Shown here: one piece after another, positions 24,289-34,815 of the stretch
How positions within the stretch are numbered: position 1 is the stretch's first letter
How the letters are laid out: every line of letters begins with the position of its first letter
DNA from: Delphinus delphis
Lineage: Eukaryota; Chordata; Mammalia; Artiodactyla; Delphinidae
DNA: 64,000 nt
Assembly: GCF_949987515.2 (NCBI RefSeq)
Contig: NC_082684.1
Span: 117,532,080 to 117,596,079, forward strand
Direction: 5' to 3'
Translations under genes and position numbers: made by a program
The notes under the pieces: model-generated
Seen by the model: only the letters and a program-made list of their open reading frames with translations
Told to the model about the DNA's origin: nothing
Database searches by the model: none

Positions 24289-24610
24289 ATGACCAGCCCG
24301 ACTTTCTTAAAGAGTCCAAATAGCTCATCCAAGGTCATGCCTTCAGGAAGTGGTAGAGCCAGGGCTCAAAACCAGGACTGTCAGACTCAAAATTCATGTC
24401 CACTACCATCATCTTACCAAGGACAACAAGGGCCACCATTTTCGGGGCACTTATTGTATAGCTGGCACTTTCCATGCAGTATTTTATTTAACATGACCCA
24501 CAGTGAGGAAGGCGTTAACATCTGAAGCCCAGAGAGCTTAGTCCCTTCCTCAACTTTACACAGCAAATGCTAGAAGTAAGGTTTGAATCCTGATCTTTTC
24601 ACTGCCCTTG
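24289..24610 (-). mobile_element. MIR-type fragments
   Basis: Two reversed MIR-like stretches: 'TCATCCAAGGTCATGC..GTGGTAGAGCCAGGGCTCAAAACCAGGACTGTCAGACTC' at about 24315-24395, and 'CACTTATTGTATAGCTGGCACTTTCC..TTTACACAGCAAATGCTAGAAGTAAGGTTTGAATCC' at 24445-24595. Confidence 0.55.
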
Positions 24611-24999
24611 TGGCTTCACATGAGGTAGAGATCAGCTCTCCATGTGCCTTTGAACATCACACAACAAGCCCCACTCAGCAGCGAACAGCCCTGAAGCTGA
24701 TGCTAAAGGCCAGGGGTCCCTCCATCCTGACATGTGACGTGGGACACTGGAAACCTTCCCTGCCTAGCCTGATAGTGTTCCCAAGTGATCAAAAGGACTC
24801 AGGGAAGCTAACATTTGATGATATGAAAGGATCTACCGTTTTAATACCTCTATGTCTTATTTACCCCACTAGCCCGTGATCTACTTGACCCTTGAAAAAA
24901 ACCTGCAAAGCTTCATGTCTGAGCCCTGTATTCTAACAGGTGGAGAGAGTCCACTGAGTGCTGAGGTGCACTGAAAACATGCCAGACATGAAAATACCA

Positions 25000-26450
25000 G
25001 TTTTCCTATGCACTATCAATAAGCAATCTGAAAATGTCCAGGAGGAAAAAAATCCCATCACATCAAAATAGCAGAGAAAATATATATAACAAACCTCACC
25101 AGAAATATGCAAGACCCATATGAAGAAAAAGATACAATTTTATTGAAGAATACATAAGTTCCTGAATGGGAAAATTCAGTGTTTAAAACTGCTCATTCTT
25201 GACAATTTAACTGATAAATTCAATATTCTCTCAATGCTATCCCTATCAAATATCCAGGTTTTTTAAATGAAAACCTGACAAGTTGGTCCTAAAATTTCTT
25301 CAGGAAGATAAAATGTATGAAAATAGCCAAAATAAAATGTTTAAAGAATAGAAATGAAGTGATACTTTCTTTACTAGCTATCAAAGCATACTGTAGACAA
25401 ACCTGAAATAAACAAAAGTGTTGATTTGGTGCAGGAATAGACAACAGAGCAGTGCTCAATTCTCTCAGAGAGAGAATTTTTTTTTAAACAGACTGATGTA
25501 CTTTTTCAATTCGACTTTGTCAATTCATTGTGTGATAAAAAGGAATATTCTATTCAGTGGAGAATAGGAATAAATCAATTACAATAAATTATGTTGGAGG
25601 AATTAACTATCTTTTGGGGAAAAAATAAGTATTTTTCCTGACAAGATACTCAGATTATTAAAGAGCTTAAGGTAAAAAATAATTAGAAAATTTTAGAAGA
25701 AAATATAGAGAAAGGCTTATAGTTATGGGAAAGGGAAGACCTTTTTATGATTAAAAAAATTGATCACATAATGTAAATGATTTATAAATCTGACTATAGT
25801 ACATGAATTTATATTAAATTGAATTTAAATTAAAAGCATTTGTAATTAAAAGACTAAAAATGCATAAGATGAGAGAAAATGTTTGCAATATATAACACCA
25901 AGAAGTCTCAATACTCAAAATACAAAAAAAAAAAAAAAAACTACAACTCAGTGAGACAAAGGACAAGGTGAATTGCCATTTTGCAGAAACAACATGCCAT
26001 ACGATAATATCTCAATCTCACTCATATTCACTCATACTCATAAAAAGGTAAATTTAATCCCCAGTGAAATACCATGTTTCACCCATCTGATCGGCAAATA
26101 TATCAGACTGGTTATGTCCAGTGTTGGCAAGATAAAAAATGATGCCATGCACTCCTTAAGAGGATATAATTTTTTTGGAGGACATTTTGGCAGTATCTAT
26201 TTACATTAAAAATGACACATCCTTTGACCCAGCAATTACACTGTAAGGTTTCTATCCTAGGGGAAATAATTACACATATATACAAAGAGACTTACACAAG
26301 ATGTTCAGCACTATTATTATTAATAACCCCAAATCTAAAGCTACCTAAATGCCTATTAGTGGGGCTATGATTATACAAACAATGGCGCAGTCACGAAATG
26401 GAATCCTATGTTACATAAAGGCAGACCTTTATGTACTGATAAAACCAGCT
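25000..26450 (+). mobile_element. Old L1 ORF2 and 3' fragment
   Basis: ORF2 patterns in order: 'AGAAATATGCAAGACCCATATG', 'TTCAATATTCTCTCAATGCTATCCC', 'GAATTAACTATCTTTTGGGG' and 'ACAACTCAGTGAGACAAAGGACAAGGTG', then 'TCCTTTGACCCAGCAATTACACTG' and 'AAATGCCTATTAGTGGGGCTATG'. No open frame remains. Confidence 0.7.
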
Positions 26451-27699
26451 CCAGGATACTTTGAAGAAAAACAAGGTGTAGCACCCATAAGATAATTTTA
26501 TGTATGTGTGTGTAAGACAAACACATAAAACTAATGCACATATGCTTGCAAATGTACATACTAAGCTGACAACAGTGGGTATGGCTTCAGACCAGGGAGA
26601 AAGTTTCTGGCAGTGGAAGGGTCTGAATGCAACCAGAACAGGGGCATGGGACTTACCCCCATTCACATGCTCTTGGCGTAAGTCCATTGGAAAACAGTCT
26701 TGATTCTATGGACTCAGTTCATAAAGTGATTTTTAAAAGTTGTTAGAATTTACATTGCTTTTATGATAATTTTATTATTTAATTTAATTAGAATTCTTCC
26801 TGAGCCATCAAATATTTGCAAGGAGGTGTTTTGTGAAATCAATAATAGAGTCAGTTATCACGTGGCCATCTCCATCGGAGCAGACCCTGTGGAGAAAAGG
26901 GAGAGTAGTGGGCAATCATGTAGAACGAATGATGTTTGGTCACAGATAAGCTTTTCCCATCGAGTCTGCATTCAATACAGACCTAATTATATTTATCTAA
27001 GACCCTTAATGGTTACTTATCTCACATGTCTTGATTTCACATCTACCTGTTCAGTTTTAGTAATGGAATGTAATCTACTATTAGTTCATCAGCAGGAAAC
27101 ACTTTCCTGGCTCTGCCTCTTCTGTTGTCATCACAATACAACTACATTAGGTGTGCATAAACCATGCAAGAAGGCAGGACCTTTCTGCTGTTCAGAATAA
27201 GATACCTTTAGCAAAAGAGTCCTTGTGCCCTTATATTGATTCCTGTCTCTCCATCAAAACGGAGAATCAAATAAAACTTGTTGGCAGTATTTCTTTATTG
27301 AGTTGTGTTTTGTTTTCTTTTGTTTCCCTGTTCTTAGTTGCCTTTTTCCCTCATATGCTTTCTCCCTTCCAACTTTTCTTTAAGTAAAAAAAGCTCATTT
27401 CAGTTATTTCCTCTGCTGCTGCCACAAATCATTTTTGGAAGAAAGCAGAGGGTCAATTTAGGCCTGTGGATGGAAAGCGTGCTCCAGAACGGTGTTAACT
27501 GTGTCCTAAAGAGCATCACTAACTCAGAGAGGAGCACAGCAGCGTAAACTGTGCATATACCGTGATGGTAGGGAACCCATACCCTACCAGTGGTCAACAG
27601 CTGATCTCATTACTTATCAAAATTCTTTCCTTCCTCCTTTCTTTTCCATCCTTCTTCTATTCCTTCCTTACTCTTTTCTCCTTAACTTACACTGAAGGC
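26451..27699. other. Intergenic, mostly repeat-poor
   Basis: Contains the block 26760-27110 with three GATA-type motifs (26944, 26993, 27017) and no recognisable repeat. 27290-27420 is T/C-rich. An open frame of 145 codons (26763-27200) looks non-coding. Confidence 0.45.
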
Positions 27700-27912
27700 A
27701 GTTTAATGAAGATGGAAGGCCTTGGGTCTGACCTTGGCCCTGCCACCTGCTGGCTGTGGAATAAAGCAAGCTACTCCATCTTTCTGAACCTCAGACTCCT
27801 GATCTGTAAATTTGGACCTTATCCCAAGATGCCCCTTCACCAGGTTATTGTGAGGCTGAATGGGACCGCGTACACTGAGCATCTAGACTGGCGTTCAGTG
27901 GGTGTGCAATAA
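27700..27912 (+). mobile_element. MIR SINE
   Basis: The MIR core is readable: 'CTGCCACCTGCTGGCTGTGGAATAAAGCAAG..AACCTCAGACTCCTGATCTGTAAA' and 'GGTTATTGTGAGGCTGAATGGGA'. Confidence 0.75.
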
Positions 27913-28365
27913 AAGTTAGGTCTTTCTCCCACTTCCTAGAGATCTTTGCTTTGTACACTTTATTTCCAACTGTCAAACAAGAATTCAGAAAGCAAACACA
28001 TTTCAAATGTCAGCAACCGTACCAGTGCAACCCCCAAATTAAGATCCAGGTATGAGTGAGCATAAACTGAATTTACAAGATAAAAATGTCTAGGCAAAAA
28101 CAAGATGAATGTGTGCACTATACAAGAATGAATGAGAGTTGGTACTTATGCAGTGATTCAACTACCTTTATAAGACCTGAAGGATCAGGAAAGATAAATT
28201 CTGAGCAACATGGAGTCAACATACTATAACCTTTCTCCCAGTGACTACAATTAAAACTCAGATGATGATTAAAATAACAACAACAATAATAATAACAGCA
28301 ATTATCTGAGCACCAATAACTGCAAGTAGCTTAGGGAGGGAAATCAAAACTTAAAAAGCAAACCA

Positions 28366-28581
28366 TATTAGGACTTTGCTGGTTGTCCAGTGGTTAAGAC
28401 TCTGAGATTCCAGTGCAGGGGGCCCGGGTTTGATCCCTGGTCAGAGAACTAGATCCCGCATGCTGCAACTAAAGAACCCACATGCCACAACTAAAAATCC
28501 CTCACACGGCAATGAAGATCCAGCATGCAGCAACTAAGACCCAGAGCAGCCAAATAAATTAATAAATATTTTAAAAAAGAA
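28366..28581 (+). mobile_element. Older CHR/artiodactyl tRNA-SINE
   Basis: Starts near GGACTTTGCTGG and has the tRNA-like 'CAGTGGTTAAGACTC' and 'GGGTTTGATCCCTGG'. Repeated 'CAACTAA' motifs precede an A-rich end. The 13-bp flanks AAAAAGCAAACCA at 28353 and 28582 are perfect. Confidence 0.9.
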
Positions 28582-28759
28582 AAAAAGCAAACCAAGTGAG
28601 CTTTACAGAGGGTTTTATTTTATCTCCTGACCTGAAACTAAGGGTGGTCCCAGGGTGGAACTACAAAAGGAGACACAGGCAGCAAAAAATCAGAAAGAAC
28701 CCTTACCATTTAGTCAGAGAACCAAGAAAAGGTGTTCCTATAAGCAGGAAAGTACGGGG

Positions 28760-29290
28760 AAAATCCTTGTTGTTGTTGTTGTTGCTGTTTCGAGTAAACT
28801 TTCACTGTGGAATAACTTTAGGTTTATAGAAAACCTGCAAAGATAGAATCGAGTTCCTGAGCCCCCCTTACCCCGTTTCCCCAACTGTTAACATCTCATA
28901 TTAATATGTTCCATTTTTGAAAACTAAGAAATCAATATATTACTAAACTTCAGACTTTATTTAGATTCACTAGTTTTTCAACTAACATCCTTTTACTGTC
29001 CTAGGATCCAATCCAGGACACCATATTACATCCAGTCATCATGTCTCCTTGGTCTTCTCTGGTCTGTGAGTTTCTCTGTCTTTCCTTGCTTTCATGGCCT
29101 TGAGAGTTTTGAGGTACACCCATCAGGTGTTTTGTAGAATGTCCTTCAATTTGGGCTTGCTGGATGCTTTGCTCATGCTTAGACTGGAGTTATGGGTTTT
29201 AGGGAAGAATATCAAAGAGGTGAAGTGTCCTTTTCAAGCTATCCTATCAGGGGTAACTGCTGTCAACATAACTAATGACTGGTGATGTTA
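28760..29290 (-). mobile_element. L1M-type 3' UTR fragment
   Basis: A (TTG)n start leads into 'AACTTTAGGTTTATAGAAAACCTGCAAAGATAG', 'CCAACTGTTAACATCTCATATTAA' and 'TTTTGTAGAATGTCCTTCAATTTGGG'. The pattern is shared with many L1M ends. The assignment is tentative. Confidence 0.5.
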
Positions 29291-30009
29291 ACCTGGCTAA
29301 AATATGTTTGCTGGGTTGCAAACAAGTGACTAAGTCTAGTGCACACTCAACGGGAGAGAGAAGAGAATCTACATCAATAATTGGGAATTCTTCTGTAAGG
29401 AAGAGTTGGCTCTTCTCCATTTTTTAATTTATGTAATCATTTACTGTATCAGTATGGATTCACATCGATTTGGGATTTTCTTTCTCTTTTTTTTCCTCCT
29501 GGCCCTTCCCTAAGGGTGGCTCTGGTCCTAGAGCTCCACAGAGGAGTCCCTGGTGGCACAGGAACCTAAAACCCAAGGAGAATACTTGTCTATCTGGCTG
29601 GAGGAAATGGGAAAAGATGACCCTGTGGCCGGGAGTGTGAAGATCCCCATTTTCTTCTCTCTTTTTCCTCACTGTTTTGCCTTGAGAGTAACCCCAATAG
29701 CAGCAGCACTTGTAGCTATAATCCCTAGAAGAACAACAAATTTCTACCCAGTGGGTTGGAGGAAGGGGCCCTGGGGAGCTACAGGGAATGAGGGAAATAA
29801 TGAAGAGGAAAGAAATATGGAAAAGTATCCCCTAATTCTGTGTATGAACTGATATAGTCCCAGGCTCACTCTGAGCTGCTCACCTGGGGTAAAGACCCAT
29901 AGCAGGAGAGCAAAGCCTGTAAGAACTGAACTGCCATTGGAACCTCTGCCCACAGAAGGAGGGTTCAGAACAGTCTGAACAGTGAACATTCCCAGGTTCA
30001 CTGACTGTC
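29291..30009. other. Intergenic, nothing recognised
   Basis: No repeat or gene signal beyond short open frames in both strands. Confidence 0.5.
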
Positions 30010-30840
30010 AAAATAAAATAGCTGGCATTCTGCAGAGGATTTTAACAGGACTCAGAGTCTTATAAGAGTCAAAATGTCTATGGTATAATCTAAAATTATT
30101 CAACATACAAAAAAAAAGGAAAATGTAACTTCTCAAGGGAGAAGACAATCAGATTTCAAGCTGAAGATTACCCTGATATAGAAATTTTTTCCAAGATCTT
30201 TAAACAACTATTATCGTCATGCTCAATGAGATAAAGGTAGACGTTCTTGAAATGTACAAAAAGATGTTCTTAGCAGGGGAATAAAAACTATTTTTAAAGT
30301 GAGTATTTTAGAACTAAAAAATACAATATATTAAATTAAAAAGTCACTGGATGATCTCAATAACACAATGAAGGTGATAGAAGAAAAGGTCAGTGAACTG
30401 GCAAACAGATCAATAGAATGTATCCAATTTCTATAACAGAAAAAAAAAGATTGAAAAAAATCAGTCTCGAGGTCCTGTGGGACAATATCAAAAAGATCTA
30501 ATATTCATGATATTTAAGTCCCAAAAGGAGGCGAGAAAAGAGATGGGTGCAGAAAAAAAGTGAAGACATTATCAAAGAAAACATAAATTTGGTGAAAGAC
30601 ATATACAGCTGTAAGAACCCCAAACAAAATAAACTGAAAGGAAACCAAACCCATCCACATTATAGTCAAACTGCTGACAACTAAAGATAAAGAAAAAATC
30701 TGGAAAGCAGACAGAAGAAGATTCCCTTTATGTTTATGAATATGGAAATAACAGTTTGAAGGACTGTTTGGTTTTTCATTAGAAACCAAGGTTATCAGAA
30801 GGCAATGGAATAACATCCATAAAGTACTAAAAGAAAGAAC

Positions 30841-30962
30841 ACGATGCTGTACACCTAAAACTAATATAACATTGTAAACCAGCTATATTTGAATTTTTAA
30901 AATGCTCTTATTATTTTAGTAAAAATAAAGTATATGACAATGTAAAAAAGGAAAAAAAAAAG
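30841..30962 (+). mobile_element. Short L1 3' end nested in a HAL1/L1-like block
   Basis: About 65 bases of L1 3' UTR (GCTGTACACCTAAAACTAAT, then ATAACATTGTAAACCAGC) plus an A-rich tail. Flanking AAAGAAC repeats show the insertion point. Confidence 0.7.
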
Positions 30963-31228
30963 GGAAAGAAAAGAACTGCCAGCCCAAAGGTCCATATTCA
31001 GCATATATATCCTTCAATAATGATGTCAAAATAAAACTTTCTCAAAGAAAAACTAAGGGAATTCACTGCAGCAGGCCTTCTCTAAAATACTAAAGGGCAT
31101 CCTTCAACCTGAAATATTCCCTGAGGGAACTTGGAACTTCAGAATAAAGAAAGAGCAACAGAAATGATAAATATCTGGATAATTATAATAGACTACCCTC
31201 TCTTAGATTCTTTAAAATACATATAACT

Positions 31229-31558
31229 GGGCTTCCCTGGTGGTGAAGCAGTTAAGAATCTGCCTGTCAATGCAGGGGACACGGGTTCAAGCCCTGGTCT
31301 GGGAAGATCCCACATGCTGCGGAGCAACTAAGCCCATACACAACTACTGAGCTTGCGCTCTAGAGCCCACAAGCCACAACTACTGAAGGCTGTGAGCCTA
31401 GAGCCCATGCTCCGCAGCAAGAGAAGGCACAGCAATGAGAAGTCCGCACACCCCAACAAAGAGTAGCCCCCGCTCGCTGCAACTAAAGAAAGCACACGCG
31501 CAGCAACAAAGACCCAACACAGCCAAAAATAAATAAATAAAAAAAAAAATAATAAAAT
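31229..31558 (+). mobile_element. Long-form CHR tRNA-SINE with 15-bp target duplication
   Basis: Starts GGGCTTCCCTGGTGG and has the B-box-like GGTTCAAGCCC, the 'CAACTACTGA' motifs and an (AAAT)n tail. Flanks AAAATACATATAACT are perfect at 31214-31228 and 31559-31573. Confidence 0.96.
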
Positions 31559-31960
31559 AAAATACATATAACTACCTGAGGCAAGAATGTACATTGTCTG
31601 GTGGGGTTGTCAATACATGTGGATGTAATATACATGCCAATTATGGCATAAAGAGGGATATTGACCCCTAGGGCAAGTGCTTAAAAGAAAACAAAACTAC
31701 AAAGCGATGTAGCTCAAAATCAGTGGATACATTTAAACAGATTACTAAAAGATATGCAAACAATCGAAAAGAAGGCAGGAAAGGTGGAATAGAGAAACAA
31801 ACACCACATCCACAAACCAAGCAAATAATAAAATAATACACCTAAAACCAACCATATCAATGATTGCATTATATGTAAATGGTCTAAACACACAAAGTTA
31901 AAAGACAGAGACTGTCAGATTGGACTTTTTAAAATGCTATATGCTGCTATATTAATGTTA

Positions 31961-32854
31961 GCAGAACTTAAATAGTCACAATAATATATGCACAATAAAA
32001 ATGGAATTTTATCTGTGAACCAGGTGGGTCACTATAAACTACATTCTGCCTAGTTGTACAATATTTTTTGTTTGTTTAAATATCCTCCTTTTTTAAGGTT
32101 TGGCTGAGGCAGCTCTGCTCTATAGCAAACATGTCCAGGCCCATGTAAGCCAGTCCAACGGCCCCAGGTTAACCACTCAACAGCCATTTGTCCTCTTCCT
32201 TGTTAACAGAGCTCTGATTTTGTTCAGCCTCCAGAGGAAAAAAATCACTTGTCTGAATGAATTGTAAAAATTTTACTTCTTTTTGCCAGTTAATGACCTA
32301 CTGGTGCACGTGTGACAGTTTTGGCCACATCACATAAGAAGTTTGTAGGGGGCATCTAGGAAATATATTTTCCTTCTGAGAGGAGAGAGTAGGAGAAGAA
32401 AAAATTCCCCCTTTTTGGTGGGTTTTTTCCCTTGCTTTAATTTTTGAATTCTGTTACATGAGAATGAGATACTAGAGCTGTGGTAACCAATGGCACCAGG
32501 AAAAGTGCTGAGTGTGGCAGAAGAGAAAAATAAAGGGAGTCTGGGAATCATCCCTAAGAGTGCCTACTACTGGGCTTCTTATTAAGTAAACAAGAAATAT
32601 TCTTATCGTTTAAGCCCCTGTTGGTCATGCATTCTGCTACCTATGGTCAGAATAACATTAACTGATAAATGAGCAGATAGTCTGGTCGTTCTCAGCACAG
32701 AACGCCATCTGGGCAATTCTGCCTTCTGGGCACTATTAGGGCCATTGTCCTACCCCCTTTCTCAGCCACTTCATTTGGATGGAGAAGAACATCTGCCTCT
32801 AGAGGATTCATTTCAGAACCAATAATACTGCACAGGTTGGGACTCATAGATTCA
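31961..32854. other. Intergenic, nothing recognised
   Basis: AT-rich to average composition. No element named. Confidence 0.5.
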
Positions 32855-33060
32855 ATCAGCCAACAAACTCTTACCAAGTACTTCAGCTAATTGTGTGCTA
32901 AACTCTGAGTTCAGTACTAGAGGGACAACAATAATGAGAAAAAGTTCTGTGTTTCAAGTGGGGGAGAGGACTATATGCAAATAAGTATACATGGTCAGGT
33001 TGTGACATAAAGAACAGTGGCAGAGTAAGAGCATATTGGGGGCTAGTCTAGATAAAGTGA
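32855..33060 (-). mobile_element. L2 LINE fragment
   Basis: Reversed L2 3' pattern: 'CAACAAACTCTTACCAAGTACTTCAGCTAATTGTGTGC', then 'GTGGGGGAGAGGACTATATGCAAATAAG' and 'TTGTGACATAAAGAACAGTGGCAGAG'. Confidence 0.6.
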
Positions 33061-33949
33061 AAAACAGAATAGCAGCTATTTCGGAAATTTATGCAGAGCG
33101 AGATTTCTGGCCTTTTCCACTTTCTTTAGGGAGTGGTAAGAAAAAGTTGGACTTGAAAAGCCTTATTAAATTTCCACGTTAATACTCTAAACTCAGAGCA
33201 GAAAAGCAACCTTTTGTTTGGAATTATTTTAAAAAATAAAAGAAACAACTACCTCAGGAAAGATTTTTAAATCTCGATATGACATTGATCAATCCGTGAT
33301 AGCTCACAACCTTGGTATTTTTATAAGGGAAGAATTTATAAGGGTTAGAATACGATGGCTAGATAGTGGCAGCGATGTTAGATGATAAAAACAAAAAATT
33401 AGAATAGAAAAGGAATGAAGGATTAAAGAAGAAAATGAAACCGAGGACAGGCGACAGGAGCTGTGGGCATGGAGAACAAGGCAACTGGAAATTTTCGTGG
33501 ACTGTGACACCGAGGTCAGGAACTCCTTTTGGGTGGGGAAGAAACTTGGGTGGCAGATGTTGTTTAGAAACGAGACTGATGACCTTATTTAGAGCAGGAA
33601 GAATGACCATTCCAGCCATTCTCAGTTTAAAGAGGTTGCAAGACGAGCCGGGCAGCAGAACTCCTTAGGGTTGTTCCAGGTTGAGAACCACAGCCTTCAT
33701 TCTTCCCTTCTGCAGCTCTTTCTTAGGCTGCGAACTCTGAAACCCGAGAGAGGCGGGGCTCAGGAACCTGGAGGTTAGTAGATGCCAAGTTGTCCATTAA
33801 AGTTCCGAGGCGGTCGGCCCCCAAATCTCACAAGGAAATACTGCTAAATTCCTTTTTCCAGGGTATCTACTTCCTCTCGAGTATTGCAGATGTAATCATA
33901 AACACAAGCTGGTCGCAGCCACAACCTCACATTCTAGTGTGAAGCCCCC
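33061..33949. other. Upstream flank of ARRDC4
   Basis: Repeat-poor sequence whose GC rises toward the promoter. It may hold distal promoter elements, but no motif stands out. Confidence 0.5.
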
Positions 33950-34158
33950 TGACTCCCGCAAACAGTTCCCAAGCTGCTAGAAACCTCGCCTCCGTTTGTA
34001 ACCATAGGAACGGCTGGCACGCCGCGAGCCTGAGATTCCCGGTTCCGCCCCCTCCCTAACCAATATTGTTCCCCACTATCTGTCCACATGGGCGCACCGC
34101 CTCACTATTGGTCAGTGCCCCAGGACTGTGCCTTGCCCCAGCCAATAAACGGACTGTG

Positions 34159-34164
34159 CACGTG
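34159..34164 (+). promoter_or_regulatory. ARRDC4: CACGTG E-box in the ARRDC4 promoter
   Basis: This is a perfect palindromic E-box about 130 bases upstream of the inferred start, between CCAAT boxes at 34142 and 34181. It is a candidate half of a carbohydrate response element for MondoA/ChREBP-Mlx. USF or MYC-family binding is equally possible. Confidence 0.45.
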
Positions 34165-34248
34165 TACACCGCGAACTCTGATTGGTCATCACTCCCTGAT
34201 CACGCACTGCCTTCCTGCGCCAGCCCGTGCGCGGCGGCGCCAATGAAA

Positions 34249-34269
34249 TGACTCAGTAGCCATTTATAA
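34249..34269 (+). promoter_or_regulatory. ARRDC4: AP-1 site and TATA-like element of ARRDC4
   Basis: TGACTCA at 34249-34255 is followed 7 bases later by TTTATAA at 34263-34269. CCAAT boxes flank the pair at 34240 and 34270. The spacing suits core promoter use, but this is inferred from motif matches only. Confidence 0.5.
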
Positions 34270-34526
34270 CCAATCAGCACGCCGCGCGGCTCACAGCCAG
34301 CCTATGGGCGCGCGCCGGGGGTGGGGTGTCCCGGCCCTTTTCCATTCCCACCTGGGTTTGTTAAAGCGACAGGCCCTACGGCGCACCGGGGCTCCACCGG
34401 GCACCGCAAAGCGGCCGCGCGGGCCCTCGGCGTGAGCTGGCGCCCGTGACAGCGGCGCTGCTCTGCTTGCGACGCCGGCTCCGGGCCGCTGCCGACGTCC
34501 TTGGTGCGGCCGCGTCGGCCGGTAGG

Positions 34527-34815
34527 ATGGGCGGTGAGGCGGGGTCCGCGGCGGTGGTGGGCTCCGAGAGCCGCGTGAAGAGTCTAGGTCTGGTGTTCGA
34601 GGACGAGCGCAAGGGCTGCTACTCGAGCGGCGATACGGTGGCAGGGCATGTGTTGCTGGAGGCTGCAGAGCCGGTGACCCTCCGGGCGCTGCGCCTGGAG
34701 GCCCAGGGTCGCGCCACCGCCGCCTGGGGCCCGAGCGCCGGCGCCACTGCCCCGGCAGCCGCCTCGGAGGTGGAGTACTTGAACGTGCGCCTGAGCCTGC
34801 GCGAGCCCCCGGCCG
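34527..34815 (+). CDS. ARRDC4: ARRDC4 coding exon 1 (residues 1-96 plus first base of codon 97)
   Basis: This exon begins with MGGEAGSA and carries the start of the arrestin N fold, including the FEDERKGCYSSGDTVAGHV segment typical of ARRDC4. It ends before GTGAGC at 34816, in phase 1. It is very GC-rich and lies inside the CpG island. An alanine-rich stretch at residues 63-80 is the least conserved part. Mammalian ARRDC4 proteins differ in length here, so a length difference in this stretch is not a sign of damage. Confidence 0.96.

Larger units (their letters stand above)
30010..31960 (+). mobile_element. HAL1/L1-like block with two nested insertions
   Basis: ORF1-type and 3' patterns such as 'AGTGAACTGGCAAACAGATCAATAGAA', 'AACTGCCAGCCCAAAGGTCC' and 'GATTGCATTATATGTAAATGGTCTAAACAC'. 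It is split at 30841 by an L1 3' end and at 31229 by a long CHR SINE. No long open frame on its own strand. Confidence 0.55.
33950..34526 (+). promoter_or_regulatory. ARRDC4: ARRDC4 CpG-island promoter and 5' UTR
   Basis: GC and CpG rise sharply from about 33950 and stay high to about 34960. Six CCAAT boxes lie at 34060, 34107 (reverse), 34142, 34181 (reverse), 34240 and 34270. A CACGTG E-box is at 34159-34164, an AP-1 site TGACTCA at 34249-34255, and a TATA-like TTTATAA at 34263-34269. From the last of these I infer transcription start near 34290, giving a 5' UTR of roughly 235 bases. ARRDC4 is a known target of the glucose-sensing MondoA/ChREBP-Mlx factors, which bind paired E-boxes. Here the E-box has only a poor second half (CGCGAA) five bases downstream. 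Confidence 0.85.

Noticed and set aside
26763..27200. 145-residue open frame upstream of ARRDC4
   Set aside because: Codon content looks random, no domain is seen and no splice partners are apparent. I treat the block as possible regulatory DNA instead.
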